Notes: generated by a model not told the origin, from the letters alone. Numbered from the stretch's first letter, positions 1 through 8,353 are shown. The stretch is 64,000 bases of DNA from Pseudomonas fluorescens (GCF_000730425.1 NZ_CP008896.1:1054001-1118000), one strand, 5' to 3'. Made by a program: numbers and translations.

Positions 1-1067
1 GGCTGGAATCCGGCGCCGGGGGCAAAACCGGTCATGGGCTTGAGCATCACCAGCACCGGCAAGTCGGTGTAGCGCTTGGCGTATTCAGTGAAGTACGCGC
101 TGGGCTTGTCCAAGTGAAATTCTTTGAAGATCACATGGTTGAAGGCCTGGGCCAACGCCGCGTCGGTGCCCTGCTTGGGGTTGAGCCACAGGTCGGTGAG
201 CTTGGCCACTTCCGAATAGTCGGGAGTGATGGCCACGGTCTTGGTGCCCTTGTAGCGCACCTCGGTAAAGAAGTGCGCGTCCGGGGTGCGGGTCTGCGGG
301 ACGTTGGAGCCCCAGGCAATGATGTAATTGGAGTTGTACCAGTCGGCCGACTCCGGCACATCGGTCTGCTCGCCCCAGACCATCGGCGAGGCCGGCGGCA
401 GGTCGCAGTACCAGTCATAGAAGCTCAGGCACACACCACCGATCAGCGACAGGTAACGGGAACCTGCGGCATAACTGACCATGGACATGGCCGGGATCGG
501 CGAGAAGCCGACGATGCGGTCCGGGCCATATTGCTTGATGGTGTAGACGTTGGACGCGGCGATGATTTCGTTGACTTCATCCCAGTTGGAACGGATGAAA
601 CCGCCCATGCCGCGTTTGCTTTTGTACGAATCAGCCTTGGCCTTGTCTTCCACGATGCTGGCCCAGGCCTCCACCGGCGACAGGGTCAGGCGCGCTTCGC
701 GCCACAGCTTGAGCAGTGGCTTGCGGATCTTCGGGTACTTCAGGCGGTTGGCGCTGTAGATGTACCAGCTGTAGCTGGCGCCCCGCGGGCAGCCGCGCGG
801 CTCGTGGTTGGGCAGGTCGTTGCGGGTGCGCGGGTAGTCGGTCTGCTGGGTTTCCCAGGTGATCAGGCCGTTCTTCACGTAGATCTTCCACGAGCACGAG
901 CCGGTGCAGTTCACCCCGTGGGTGGAGCGCACGATCTTGTCGTACTGCCAGCGCGAACGGTAGACGTTCTCCCAATCGCGGGACTCCTTGCGGGTCTCGC
1001 CGTGACCTTCGGAAAATTCATCTTGCTTGCGATTGAAGAACCGCAGTTGATCGAGTAAATGGCTCAT
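1..1067 (-). CDS. narG: Respiratory nitrate reductase alpha subunit NarG, N-terminal part
   Basis: This is the amino-terminal third (about 355 residues) of the catalytic subunit of membrane-bound nitrate reductase, which reduces nitrate to nitrite at a Mo-bisMGD centre on the cytoplasmic side; the rest lies beyond the left edge. The protein starts MSHLLDQLRFFNRK and carries the FS0 iron-sulfur ligand motif HGVNCTGSCSW, followed by NEPRGCPRG-like sequence (PNHEPRGCPRGASYSW) and the Mo-ligand region around WYNSNYIIAWGSN. The start at 1067 is preceded by a GAGGAAA ribosome binding site. It lies 70 bases after narK2 and is probably part of a narK1K2GHJI operon. Identification is very secure. Confidence 0.97.
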   Translation of the reverse strand, partial: MSHLLDQLRFFNRKQDEFSEGHGETRKESRDWENVYRSRWQYDKIVRSTHGVNCTGSCSWKIYVKNGLITWETQQTDYPRTRNDLPNHEPRGCPRGASYSWYIYSANRLKYPKIRKPLLKLWREARLTLSPVEAWASIVEDKAKADSYKSKRGMGGFIRSNWDEVNEIIAASNVYTIKQYGPDRIVGFSPIPAMSMVSYAAGSRYLSLIGGVCLSFYDWYCDLPPASPMVWGEQTDVPESADWYNSNYIIAWGSNVPQTRTPDAHFFTEVRYKGTKTVAITPDYSEVAKLTDLWLNPKQGTDAALAQAFNHVIFKEFHLDKPSAYFTEYAKRYTDLPVLVMLKPMTGFAPGAGFQ

Positions 1068-1137
1068 GGTGCTTTCCTCAGAGGCTTGCTGCGGGGTTCT
1101 GCGCCCCGCCCACGCAAGGTTTGAATTCGGGGTCGAC

Positions 1138-2535
1138 TCAGCAGGGGGTCTCGGCGCCTTTGCGCGCATACCACCACCAGGTCACGACGATGCAGCTCAG
1201 GTAGAAACCGACGAACATGTAGAAGGCCAGCGCCGGGCTGGCGGTGTAGGCCATGGACGAGCCAAAGGTCTTGGGAATGAAGAACGCACCGAAGGCGCCC
1301 ATGGCCGAGCTGAAGCCCAGTACGGCTGCCGATTCCTTGCTGGCATCCTTGAGGGCCTGCTCACGCACGGCGGCAGGTTGGCCGGCACTGGCTTTTTCGT
1401 GCTGGGTGCGGAAGATCACCGGGATCATGCGAAAGGTGGAGCCATTGCCGATGCCAGTGGTGATAAACAGCAGCATGAACAGGCCGAGGAAGCCGTAGAA
1501 GCTGCCGCCCTCGCCGTTCAATGGCAAAAAGTGCAGGACGCCAAACACCATCACGATCATCAGCACGAAGTTCCACAAGGTCACGCGCGCACCGCCCAGC
1601 TTGTCTGCCAGCCAACCGCCCAATGGGCGCACCAGGGCACCTACCAGCGGGCCGAGAAAGGCGAATTTCAAGGCGTTGACGTCAGGGAACGAGGTCTTGA
1701 TCAGCATCGGGAAGGCGGCCGAGAAGCCAATGAACGAACCGAAGGTGGCCAGGTACAACCAGCACATCAGCCAGTTGTGCTTGCGCTTGAAAATCACCGC
1801 CTGTTCGCTGAACGAAGCACGGGCGCTGGACAAATCGTTCATGCCGAACCAGGCAAACACGGTTACCGTGATGATGAACGGCACCCAGATGAACCCGGCG
1901 TTCTGCAGCCACAACTGGCTGCCGTCTTCCAGGGTCTGCGGCTGGCCACCGAGCAGGCCGAACACACCGAAGGTAATCACCAGCGGCACGCAGAACTGCA
2001 TCACCGACACCCCGAGGTTACCCAGGCCGGCGTTCAGGCCCAGGGCCGTGCCTTGCTGGGACTTGGGGTAGAAGAAACTGATATTGGACATGCTGGAGGC
2101 AAAATTGCCGCCGCCCAAACCGCAGAGCAGCGCGATCAGCACAAACACGCTGTAGGAGGTGCCCGGGTCTTGCACCGCAAAGCCCATCCACAGTGAGGGG
2201 ATCAACAGCGACGCGGTGCTCAGGGCCGTCCAGCGGCGGCCGCCGAAGATCGGCACCATGAACGAATAGAACACGCGCAAGGTGGCGCCGGACAGGCCCG
2301 GCAAGGCGGCCAGCCAGAACAACTGGTCAGTGGTGAAACTGAAGCCGATGGCGTTCAGGCGCACGATCACCGTGCTCCACACCATCCAGACGGCGAAGGC
2401 CAACAGCAGCGCCGGGATGGAGATCCACAGGTTGCGGGTGGCGGTCTGTTTGCCGCTGGCGCCCCAGAACACGGGGTCTTCGGGGCGCCAGTCGTGGATC
2501 ACCGGGCCCGAGTCGGGCTTTTGCGCGATAGTCAT
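1138..2535 (-). CDS. narK2: Nitrate/nitrite transporter, NNP family (NarK2 type)
   Basis: This is a 465-residue, 12-helix major facilitator of the nitrate-nitrite porter family. The nitrate signature is visible as GGGNFASSMSNISFFYPK followed by QGTALGLNAGLGN, and the usual conserved Arg and Gly pattern of NarK is present. The start codon overlaps the stop of the upstream transporter (ATGA at 2532-2535), so the two are translationally coupled. The tandem NarK1-NarK2 arrangement upstream of narG is the one known from P. aeruginosa, where the two porters supply nitrate and remove nitrite during anaerobic respiration. Which of the two carries which exchange cannot be read from the sequence here. 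Confidence 0.93.
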   Translation of the reverse strand: MTIAQKPDSGPVIHDWRPEDPVFWGASGKQTATRNLWISIPALLLAFAVWMVWSTVIVRLNAIGFSFTTDQLFWLAALPGLSGATLRVFYSFMVPIFGGRRWTALSTASLLIPSLWMGFAVQDPGTSYSVFVLIALLCGLGGGNFASSMSNISFFYPKSQQGTALGLNAGLGNLGVSVMQFCVPLVITFGVFGLLGGQPQTLEDGSQLWLQNAGFIWVPFIITVTVFAWFGMNDLSSARASFSEQAVIFKRKHNWLMCWLYLATFGSFIGFSAAFPMLIKTSFPDVNALKFAFLGPLVGALVRPLGGWLADKLGGARVTLWNFVLMIVMVFGVLHFLPLNGEGGSFYGFLGLFMLLFITTGIGNGSTFRMIPVIFRTQHEKASAGQPAAVREQALKDASKESAAVLGFSSAMGAFGAFFIPKTFGSSMAYTASPALAFYMFVGFYLSCIVVTWWWYARKGAETPC

Positions 2536-3827
2536 ACTGATTCTCCCTGGAGCGGCTGGGCCGCCGGGGCTTTGCCCAGCAGCGGCTGTTTGCGGATTTC
2601 GCTGAAGTACATCCAGGTCAAGGACACCCAGACCACGCCGTACATCAACATGAAGCAGGAGGAGCGCACGCCGGTGAGGTCCACCAGGGCGCCGAACATG
2701 ATCGGCAGTACGAAGCCACCCAGGCCCCCGGCCAGGCCGACGATGCCGGACACCGCGCCCATGTTCTGCGGGTAGTCATTGGCGATGTACTTGAACACCG
2801 AGGCCTTGCCGAAGGCGAAGGCGATGCCCATCACAAACAACAGGATGGTGAATACAGTGGCGTTAAGGCCGATGTGCAAATCCAGCGGGCCGTTGACGGT
2901 TTGCACCTGCAACTGGGTCTGCGGATAGCTGAGCAGGAACAGGCAGATCCAGCTGACCCACAGCACCCACCAGGTCACGCTCTGCGCACCCCAGCGGTCA
3001 GACATCCAACCGCCCACGGCACGCAGCACCCCGCCCGGCAGGGAAAAACACGCGGCCAGCAGCGCCGCGCTTTGCAGGCTGAAGCCATATTCCTGCACGT
3101 AGTACTTGGTCGCCCACAGCGCCAGCGCCACGTAGCCACCGAACACAATCGAGTAGTACTGGCAGTAGCGCCACACGGCCGGGTCCTTCAGGCACCGCAA
3201 TTGCTCGCGCAAGGTGGCGCCCCCGGCACTGCGGTGGGCCTTGTTTTCGCGGGTGAGGAACCAGAACAGCAGCGCGGTGATAAACAGGATCGCGCTGAAC
3301 ACCTTCGGCACCAGGTGCCAGGTGCCCAGGGCGATCAGGGCCGGTGCGAGGAACTTGGTCACTGCCGCCCCGGCATTGCCGGCGCCGAACACGCCCATGG
3401 CAAAGCCCTGGTTGTCCTGGTCGAACCACTTGGCGACATAGGCGATGCCCACCGAGAACGAGCCCCCGGCCAGGCCGACAAACAGCCCCAGCACCAGGAA
3501 CTGCCAGAAGGCGGTGGCGTAGGTGATCAGGTACAGCGGCAGCACGCAGGTGAGCATCAATACAAAGAACACGATGCGCCCGCCGAAGCGGTCCGTCAGC
3601 AGGCCCAGGGGCAGGCGCACCAGAGAGCCGGTCAGAACCGGGGTGGCGGCCAGCAGGCCGAACTGGGTTTCGTTGAGTTGCAGCAGCTCTTTGATCGGCA
3701 CGCCAAGGACGGCGAACATCATCCAGACCATAAAGCACACGGTGAAGGCCAGCGTACTCATGCCCAGCACCAGGCCCTGTGTTACACGGGGTTGAGTCAC
3801 GGTTTGCGCTCCCAGAAGTGATTCCAT
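2532..3827 (-). CDS. narK1: Nitrate/nitrite transporter, NNP family (NarK1 type)
   Basis: This is the first gene of the leftward nitrate operon, a second NNP-family major facilitator. It has 12 predicted helices, the MFS loop LTDRFGGR and the NNP signature GGSFSVGIAYVAKWF with GVFGAGNAGAA. The frame is open further upstream to 3935 but that stretch runs through the ANR and NarL sites and is not plausible as coding. I place the start at ATG 3827 (MESLLGAQTV), giving 431 residues. A GTG at 3800 has a better spaced GGGAG ribosome binding site and would begin VTQPRVTQGL, so the true start is uncertain between these two. Expression should be anaerobic and nitrate induced. Confidence 0.92.
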   Translation of the reverse strand: MESLLGAQTVTQPRVTQGLVLGMSTLAFTVCFMVWMMFAVLGVPIKELLQLNETQFGLLAATPVLTGSLVRLPLGLLTDRFGGRIVFFVLMLTCVLPLYLITYATAFWQFLVLGLFVGLAGGSFSVGIAYVAKWFDQDNQGFAMGVFGAGNAGAAVTKFLAPALIALGTWHLVPKVFSAILFITALLFWFLTRENKAHRSAGGATLREQLRCLKDPAVWRYCQYYSIVFGGYVALALWATKYYVQEYGFSLQSAALLAACFSLPGGVLRAVGGWMSDRWGAQSVTWWVLWVSWICLFLLSYPQTQLQVQTVNGPLDLHIGLNATVFTILLFVMGIAFAFGKASVFKYIANDYPQNMGAVSGIVGLAGGLGGFVLPIMFGALVDLTGVRSSCFMLMYGVVWVSLTWMYFSEIRKQPLLGKAPAAQPLQGESV

Positions 3828-3861
3828 GGGCGCATGGTTAGGGGCGACGTCCTCCCGGAAC

Positions 3862-3875
3862 TTGACCCAGATCAA
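3862..3875 (-). promoter_or_regulatory. ANR/FNR box upstream of narK1
   Basis: TTGACCCAGATCAA matches the ANR/FNR consensus TTGAT-N4-ATCAA at nine of ten defined positions. It is 35-48 bases upstream of the narK1 ATG at 3827, so it would sit near -41.5 only if transcription starts very close to the ORF or if the GTG start at 3800 is the real one. It explains oxygen control of the nitrate transport and reductase operon. Confidence 0.8.
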
Positions 3876-3913
3876 CGTCCATCTGGGGGGTATTGGCCTA
3901 TGCTGGCGCCATC

Positions 3914-3929
3914 TACCTCTAAGGAGGTA
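3914..3929. promoter_or_regulatory. NarL-type 7-2-7 inverted heptamer pair
   Basis: TACCTCT-AA-GGAGGTA is an inverted pair of NarL heptamers (consensus TACYYMT) with the two-base gap preferred by NarL. The left copy fits the consensus fully and the right copy differs only in its last base. It lies between narK1 and narX, upstream of the ANR box with respect to narK1, the usual place for nitrate activation. Confidence 0.75.
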
Positions 3930-3957
3930 GGTCAAATAACAAGATAAAGTCTTTATT

Positions 3958-3970
3958 TATCAATGGATTG
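3958..3970 (+). promoter_or_regulatory. IHF site in the narK1-narX control region
   Basis: TATCAATGGATTG is an exact match to the IHF consensus WATCAANNNNTTR, in an AT-rich stretch. It is about 30 bases from the NarL pair on the side away from narK1. In P. aeruginosa IHF bends this same intergenic region so that NarL can contact the ANR-dependent promoter; the same layout is seen here. Confidence 0.65.
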
Positions 3971-4019
3971 ATCTCTTTTGCCGGCTTTTTCCCATGGGAG
4001 GGTGCGCCGGCAACTCTTT

Positions 4020-4026
4020 AGAGGTA
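4020..4026 (-). promoter_or_regulatory. Single NarL heptamer near narX
   Basis: AGAGGTA reads TACCTCT on the minus strand, an exact TACYYMT heptamer. It has no partner at the 7-2-7 spacing. It lies about 90 bases upstream of narX and may serve autoregulation of narXL or extend NarL binding. Confidence 0.45.
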
Positions 4027-4077
4027 GTGCGCCAGGGAATGCAGAATTCAATACTGTTTCCTATGCCAGGTGCCGCC

Positions 4078-4119
4078 ATGCTGTTGTCCTTCCCCCTTCG
4101 ATTACGCCGCGATGTTTAA
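4078..4119 (+). CDS. Possible 13-residue leader peptide overlapping the narX start
   Basis: A short frame, MLLSFPLRLRRDV, begins at ATG 4078 after an AGG seven bases upstream and stops at TAA 4117-4119, overlapping the narX ATG at 4112 in another frame. The narX ATG itself has no recognisable ribosome binding site, so translation of the leader could deliver ribosomes to narX. This is a prediction from the start-stop overlap only; an alternative is that narX begins at GTG 4070. Confidence 0.3.
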   Translation: MLLSFPLRLRRDV

Positions 4120-5917
4120 CTGGCTGCGCAGCTCCCTGCCCGCGCGGGCCGGGGTCGCGGTGATCCTGATTGCGATCCTCGCCCTGGCCAGTTCCCTGAG
4201 TGCCGGGCTGATCGCCTGGTTCAGCCAGGGCGACGGAGCGGCCATCAACACCGCAGGCTCGGTGCGCATGGAGACTTATCACCTGAGCTGGAAACTTGCC
4301 GACCATGCCCCCGCCGACGAGATCCAGACCATCACCCAAAGCCTGCAACGGCGCCTCGATAGCCAGTCCCTCAAGGCTGTGCTGGAAGACGGCCCCCACA
4401 GTGCGTTGCAGCAGAGTTACCGGCAGATCCAGCAACACTGGAACCTGGCACTGCGCCCGGCCATCGAGCGCGGCGACGGCGCCTTTTTCCGCGAGCACGC
4501 ACCGGCCTTTGTCGAGCAACTGAACCAGTTCGTGAGCCTGCTGGCGCAGCAGAGCGAGCACAAACAGGGCTGGCAGCAACTGATCCAGGGCCTGGCGCTG
4601 TTCAGTACGCTGATCATCCTGTTGCTGGGGCTCTATGAGTTGCAGTACGGCGTGGTCACGCCGTTGAAAGAACTGGTGGACGCCACCCGGCGTTTTCGCG
4701 AGGGCGACTACACCGTGCGCGTCAATCACCGTTCCCAGGACGAACTGGGGCAGTTGGCCCTGAGCTTCAACACCCTGGCCGACACCCTCGAGCAATCCCA
4801 TCGCACCCTGGAAAGCCAGGTGCAACACAAAACCCACAACCTGCAACAGGCCAATGCCGCCCTGGAGCTGCTCTACGAGAGCAGCCGGAGCCTGGCCACG
4901 CGCCTGGCCAATGCCGAAGGCCTCGACGAGTTGATCCGGCGCTTCCAGAACCGCCTGCCGGGCCTGCGCCTGTCGCTGTGCCTGCAAGGGCACTTCCTCG
5001 CCCCGGCGCAGCAGATGCTCGCGCTGCACGGTGAAAACAGCCGCAACGTCTGCGCCGTCGGTGATTGCGCCACGTGCGAGCGGCATCACGTGGCGCCGCC
5101 CCAGGTCTTCAGCATCAGCAACCAGGGCGCGGAACTGGGCGAACTCAAGGCGCATTTCGTCGACGGGCATGCGCCCCAGGACTGGGAGAAACAACTGATC
5201 CAGGCCCTGGCCAACCTGATTGGCACTTCGTTGTCCCTCAAGCGCCAACGCGAGCAGGACCACCGCCTGTTGTTGCTGGACGAACGCACCATCATCGCCC
5301 GTGAACTGCACGACTCCCTGGCCCAGGCCCTGTCTTATATGAAGCTGCAAGTCAGCCGCATGCAGACCCTGTTGCGCCGCGACGAACCCAAGGCCACCCT
5401 GGAAACCGTCACCGGCGAACTGCGCGAGGGCCTGAATAATGCCTACCGGCAACTGCGTGAGCTGCTCACCACCTTTCGCCTGCAAATCCACGATGCCGGG
5501 CTGGTCCAGGAGCTCAAAGACACCGCCGGGGAATTCTCGCGCCGTGGCGAATTCCAGGTACACCTGCATGTCGATGCACTGGCCTTCCAGCTGTCGGCCA
5601 GTGAGCAGATCCACCTGCTGCAGGTGACCCGCGAAGCCCTGTCCAACTGCCTGCGCCACGCCCATGCCGAAAATGCCTGGCTGCAACTGCGCCAGAACGG
5701 CGAAACCGTGAGCCTGAGCATTGAAGACGATGGGCGCGGCTTCTGTGAACCGGTGGACCAGCGCGAACACCACGGCCTGACCATCATGGACGAACGCGCC
5801 CGCAGCCTGCACGGCCAACTGGACATCTCTTCCCGCGCGCCCCAGGGCACCCGGGTGCATTTGCTGTTTCGCCCGGAATTCCTCCGGCGTTCTTCACCTG
5901 AAGGTAGCTTGTCATGA
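4112..5917 (+). CDS. narX: Nitrate/nitrite sensor histidine kinase NarX
   Basis: This 601-residue membrane kinase senses periplasmic nitrate or nitrite and phosphorylates NarL. It has a first membrane helix at about residues 12-35, the nitrate-binding P-box INTAGSVRMETYHL directly after it, a second helix near residue 170, a HAMP linker (TPLKELVDATRRFREGDY), a central module with a cysteine cluster (CAVGDCATC, about residues 313-321), a HisKA_3 phosphoacceptor motif ARELHDSLAQALSYMKLQ with His400, and an HATPase domain (EALSNCLRHA, DDGRGF, HGLTIMDERA). The frame is open from GTG 4070, but ATG 4112 puts the first helix in the usual place. The stop overlaps narL (ATGA). Confidence 0.94.
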   Translation: MFNWLRSSLPARAGVAVILIAILALASSLSAGLIAWFSQGDGAAINTAGSVRMETYHLSWKLADHAPADEIQTITQSLQRRLDSQSLKAVLEDGPHSALQQSYRQIQQHWNLALRPAIERGDGAFFREHAPAFVEQLNQFVSLLAQQSEHKQGWQQLIQGLALFSTLIILLLGLYELQYGVVTPLKELVDATRRFREGDYTVRVNHRSQDELGQLALSFNTLADTLEQSHRTLESQVQHKTHNLQQANAALELLYESSRSLATRLANAEGLDELIRRFQNRLPGLRLSLCLQGHFLAPAQQMLALHGENSRNVCAVGDCATCERHHVAPPQVFSISNQGAELGELKAHFVDGHAPQDWEKQLIQALANLIGTSLSLKRQREQDHRLLLLDERTIIARELHDSLAQALSYMKLQVSRMQTLLRRDEPKATLETVTGELREGLNNAYRQLRELLTTFRLQIHDAGLVQELKDTAGEFSRRGEFQVHLHVDALAFQLSASEQIHLLQVTREALSNCLRHAHAENAWLQLRQNGETVSLSIEDDGRGFCEPVDQREHHGLTIMDERARSLHGQLDISSRAPQGTRVHLLFRPEFLRRSSPEGSLS

Positions 5918-6561
5918 ACACCTCACTGCGCCACGGCATCCTGCTCGTCGATGACCACCCGATGATGCGCCACGGCATGCGCCAGATGCTCGAACTGGAA
6001 GATGACCTGCACGTGGTGGGCGAAGCCGGCAATGGCGAGGAAGCCCTGGGCCTGATCGAGTCGCTGCAACCGGACCTGGTGCTGCTGGACAACAACATGC
6101 CGCAGATGAACGGCCTGGAGACCCTGCGCCGCCTGCGGGCGATGGCCTATGGCGGCAAGGTCTTGCTGTTTACCGTGTCCGATGCCGAAGACGACATCCG
6201 CGACGCCCTGCGCCTGGATGCCAACGGTTATCTGCTCAAGGACATGGAGCCGGAGCTGCTGATCCAGTACATCCGCGATGCCCTGCACGGCGCCCTGGTG
6301 ATCAGCCCCGGCCTGACCCGCGTACTGGCCCAGGCCTTGCGCTCGCCCCAGCCCCATGCGGCGGTTGAACTGACCGAGCGCGAGCGGCAGGTGCTCAAGA
6401 CCATCGCCGGGGGCTACAGCAACAAGGTGATCGGGCACAAGCTGGGGATTACCGAAGGCACGGTGAAAGTGCATGTAAAGAACCTGCTGCACAAGCTGGG
6501 GCTGCGCTCGCGGGTGGAAGCCGCGGTGTGGGCAATGGAACATTTACGCCAGGCTGGCTAG
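5914..6561 (+). CDS. narL: Nitrate response regulator NarL
   Basis: This 215-residue response regulator has a receiver domain with the acidic pair in VDDHPMMRHG, the phosphorylated Asp59 in LVLLDNNMPQMNG, the conserved Lys in YLLKDMEPE, and a C-terminal LuxR-type helix-turn-helix (LTERERQVLKTIAGGYSNKV and ITEGTVKVHVKNLLHKLG). It overlaps narX by four bases and is its cognate regulator. Its DNA targets are probably the TACYYMT heptamers found upstream of narK1. No clear terminator follows; the next gene starts 129 bases downstream. Confidence 0.95.
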   Translation: MNTSLRHGILLVDDHPMMRHGMRQMLELEDDLHVVGEAGNGEEALGLIESLQPDLVLLDNNMPQMNGLETLRRLRAMAYGGKVLLFTVSDAEDDIRDALRLDANGYLLKDMEPELLIQYIRDALHGALVISPGLTRVLAQALRSPQPHAAVELTERERQVLKTIAGGYSNKVIGHKLGITEGTVKVHVKNLLHKLGLRSRVEAAVWAMEHLRQAG

Positions 6562-6690
6562 TACACCGCGGGCAAGCCCCCGAACAGGCGGCTACCTCCA
6601 ACGAGGCAGAGGAGCAATTGATGACCTATCAGGCCGGCTGACTTAGAATCGAGGCCATTCTTCGCCCGCCTTCCTGACACGAGCGCCCCC

Positions 6691-7839
6691 ATGAGCTTTG
6701 ATTTCGACACGATCCACCCTCGCCTCGGCACCGGCAGCACCAAGTGGAGCCGCTACCCCGCAGACGTCTTGCCCATGTGGATTGCCGACATGGACATCGC
6801 CGCCCCACCGGCGATTCTCAAGGCCCTGCATGCGCGCCTGGACCAGCAGATGCTCGGCTACAGCGTCGCCCGCCCGCAAGTGCGCGAGGCGATCGTCAGC
6901 GACCTGTGGGACAAGTACGCCTGGCGCGTGCAGCCTGATGAATTGCTGTTCCTGCCGGGTGTCGAGCCAGGTTTCAACATGGCCCTGCACGCCTTTGTCC
7001 AACCCGGCCAGTCGGTGGTCTTGCAGACCCCCAACTACGCGCCGCTGCGCCATGCGGCGGGCAACTGGAACCTGCCGAAGATCGAAGTGCCGTTTGAATT
7101 GAGCGACCAGGGCGAATACCTCACCCCCCTGCCCGCTTTGCGCCAGGCCTTGAAAGGCGCCGGCGCATTGCTGTTGAGCAACCCCCACAACCCGCTGGGC
7201 AAGGTGTTTGCCCGTGAAGAGTTGCTGACCGTGGCCAACGCCTGCCTGGAACAGGGCACGCTGATCATCTCCGATGAAATCCATGCCGAGCTGTGCTTTG
7301 ACGGGCGCCGGCATATCCCCACCGCGTCCTTGAGCGCAGAAATCGCCCGACGCACCATTACCCTGATGTCGGCCAGCAAGGCCTACAACGTCGCCGGCCT
7401 GAAGACCTGCTTTGCCATCGTCCAGGACCCGGTGATCCGCGAGCGCTTCAACAAGGCACGCTGCGGCATGGTCGATAGCGTCAGCCCGCTGGGCCTGGAA
7501 GCCACCTGGGCGGCCTACAGCCAATGCGCGCAATGGTTGAAGGCGCTGGTGACGTACCTGCAAGGCAACCGCGACTACCTGATGGATGCGCTGCAAAAAC
7601 GCCTGCCGGGCGTGGTCATGCATGCCCCGCAAGGCACCTACCTGGCCTGGCTCGATTGCAGCGCCCTGGGCCTTGAGGATCCACAGCGGTTTTTCCTGGA
7701 ACACGCCAAGGTCGGCTTGAGTGCCGGTATCGAATTTGGCGATGACAGCCAGCAGTTCGTGCGCCTGAACTTCGGCTGCCCACGGGCGTTGCTCGAAGAA
7801 GGTATTGCCCGCCTGGAGCGCAGCCTGCAAAACCTGTAG
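6691..7839 (+). CDS. PLP-dependent C-S lyase, MalY/PatB family
   Basis: This 382-residue fold-type I PLP enzyme of the MalY/PatB family cleaves cystathionine or other cysteine S-conjugates to a thiol, pyruvate and ammonia. Family marks are PMWIADMDIAAPPAI near the N-terminus, LSNPHNPLGKVF, the cofactor Asp region IISDEIHAELCFDG, and the Schiff-base Lys230 in SASKAYNVAGLK. It stands alone between narL and mop, and its stop codon runs directly into a REP hairpin. Cystathionine beta-lyase is the usual label; the physiological substrate in this organism is not evident. Confidence 0.88.
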   Translation: MSFDFDTIHPRLGTGSTKWSRYPADVLPMWIADMDIAAPPAILKALHARLDQQMLGYSVARPQVREAIVSDLWDKYAWRVQPDELLFLPGVEPGFNMALHAFVQPGQSVVLQTPNYAPLRHAAGNWNLPKIEVPFELSDQGEYLTPLPALRQALKGAGALLLSNPHNPLGKVFAREELLTVANACLEQGTLIISDEIHAELCFDGRRHIPTASLSAEIARRTITLMSASKAYNVAGLKTCFAIVQDPVIRERFNKARCGMVDSVSPLGLEATWAAYSQCAQWLKALVTYLQGNRDYLMDALQKRLPGVVMHAPQGTYLAWLDCSALGLEDPQRFFLEHAKVGLSAGIEFGDDSQQFVRLNFGCPRALLEEGIARLERSLQNL

Positions 7840-7924
7840 GAGCCGGCTTGCCGGCGAAAACCGTCAACGGTGACGCGGGTTATCTGATACCCCGCAAAGT
7901 CCACGCGTTTTTCGCCGGCAAGGG
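7836..7924. repeat. REP element pair (BIME-like)
   Basis: GTAGGAGCCGGCTTGCCGGC at the left end is followed after about 50 bases by the inverse unit TTTTCGCCGGCAAGGG. This is the common pseudomonad REP, in inverted orientation, between convergent genes. It overlaps the stop codon of the C-S lyase gene and probably acts in transcript end protection. Confidence 0.85.
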
Positions 7925-7930
7925 ATGGGG

Positions 7931-8146
7931 TCAGAGTTTGGCGATGGACACTTCGGTGGATTTGACGAAGGCAATCACTTCGCTGCCCACCTTCAGTTCC
8001 AGGTCCCGCACCGAACGGGTGGTGATCACCGAGGTGACGATCCCCGAGGCGGTTTGCACGTCGATCTCGGACACCACTTCGCCGAGCAGGATTTCCTTGA
8101 TCACGCCTTTGAACTGGTTGCGCACGTTGATCGCTTTGATGGTCAT
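7931..8146 (-). CDS. mop: Single TOBE-domain molybdate-binding protein (molbindin)
   Basis: This 71-residue protein is a complete Mop/TOBE domain: MTIKAINVRNQFKGVIKEI, then SEIDVQTASG, VTSVITTRSVRDL and the closing VGSEVIAFVKSTEVSIAKL. Molbindins form hexamers that hold molybdate in the cytoplasm. The start has an AAGGAAAA ribosome binding site. Its position two genes from nitrate reductase fits a role in molybdenum supply for NarG, although no cofactor synthesis genes are in the window. The gene is monocistronic. Confidence 0.92.
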   Translation of the reverse strand: MTIKAINVRNQFKGVIKEILLGEVVSEIDVQTASGIVTSVITTRSVRDLELKVGSEVIAFVKSTEVSIAKL

Positions 8147-8226
8147 GTCGGTTTTCCTTTCACTGTTGGGTCAATCCGCACGAATGCGCAGGCCCTCAAA
8201 ATGCGCCATTCGTTACAACAACAAAA

Positions 8227-8252
8227 GGAATAAATAACTATTTATTTATTCC
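8227..8252. promoter_or_regulatory. AT-rich perfect palindrome upstream of mop
   Basis: GGAATAAATAA, a short CTAT centre and TTATTTATTCC form an 11-base perfect inverted repeat about 80-105 bases upstream of the mop start. It could be an operator for a molybdate or metal regulator, or a promoter element; it has no T run that would make it a clear terminator. It does not match the E. coli ModE box well. Confidence 0.4.
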
Positions 8253-8273
8253 ATAAAGAAATATAAAGCCCTA

Positions 8274-8353
8274 TAGGAGCCGGCTTGCCGGCGATAAGCC
8301 CCTTGAGTCATGCGCCGCGTTCAAGGACGCCATCGCCGGCAAGCCGGCTCCTA
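8274..8353. repeat. REP element pair
   Basis: TAGGAGCCGGCTTGCCGGCG and its inverse, ending GCCGGCTCCTA, flank a loop of about 40 bases. It sits between the mop promoter region and the end of the convergent LysR gene and belongs to the same REP clade as the copy at 7836. Confidence 0.9.

Noticed and set aside
2532..3935. Longer narK1 protein from 3935
   Set aside because: The added 36 residues would be encoded by the ANR and NarL sites and are not like any NarK N-terminus.
3959..3972. ATCAAT-GG-ATTGAT as a second ANR/FNR box
   Set aside because: The half-sites face the wrong way (ATCAA-N4-TTGAT in place of TTGAT-N4-ATCAA); the same bases fit the IHF consensus exactly.
4061..5860. A 599-codon open frame on the minus strand opposite narX
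   Set aside because: It is a shadow of the strongly GC-biased narX codons, has low-complexity Gln, Gly and Ala content and no homology pattern, while narX has all kinase motifs.
7836..8353. CRISPR-like spaced repeats
   Set aside because: The repeated units are inverted REP hairpins with the pseudomonad GTAGGAGC head, in pairs, without regular spacers or cas genes.
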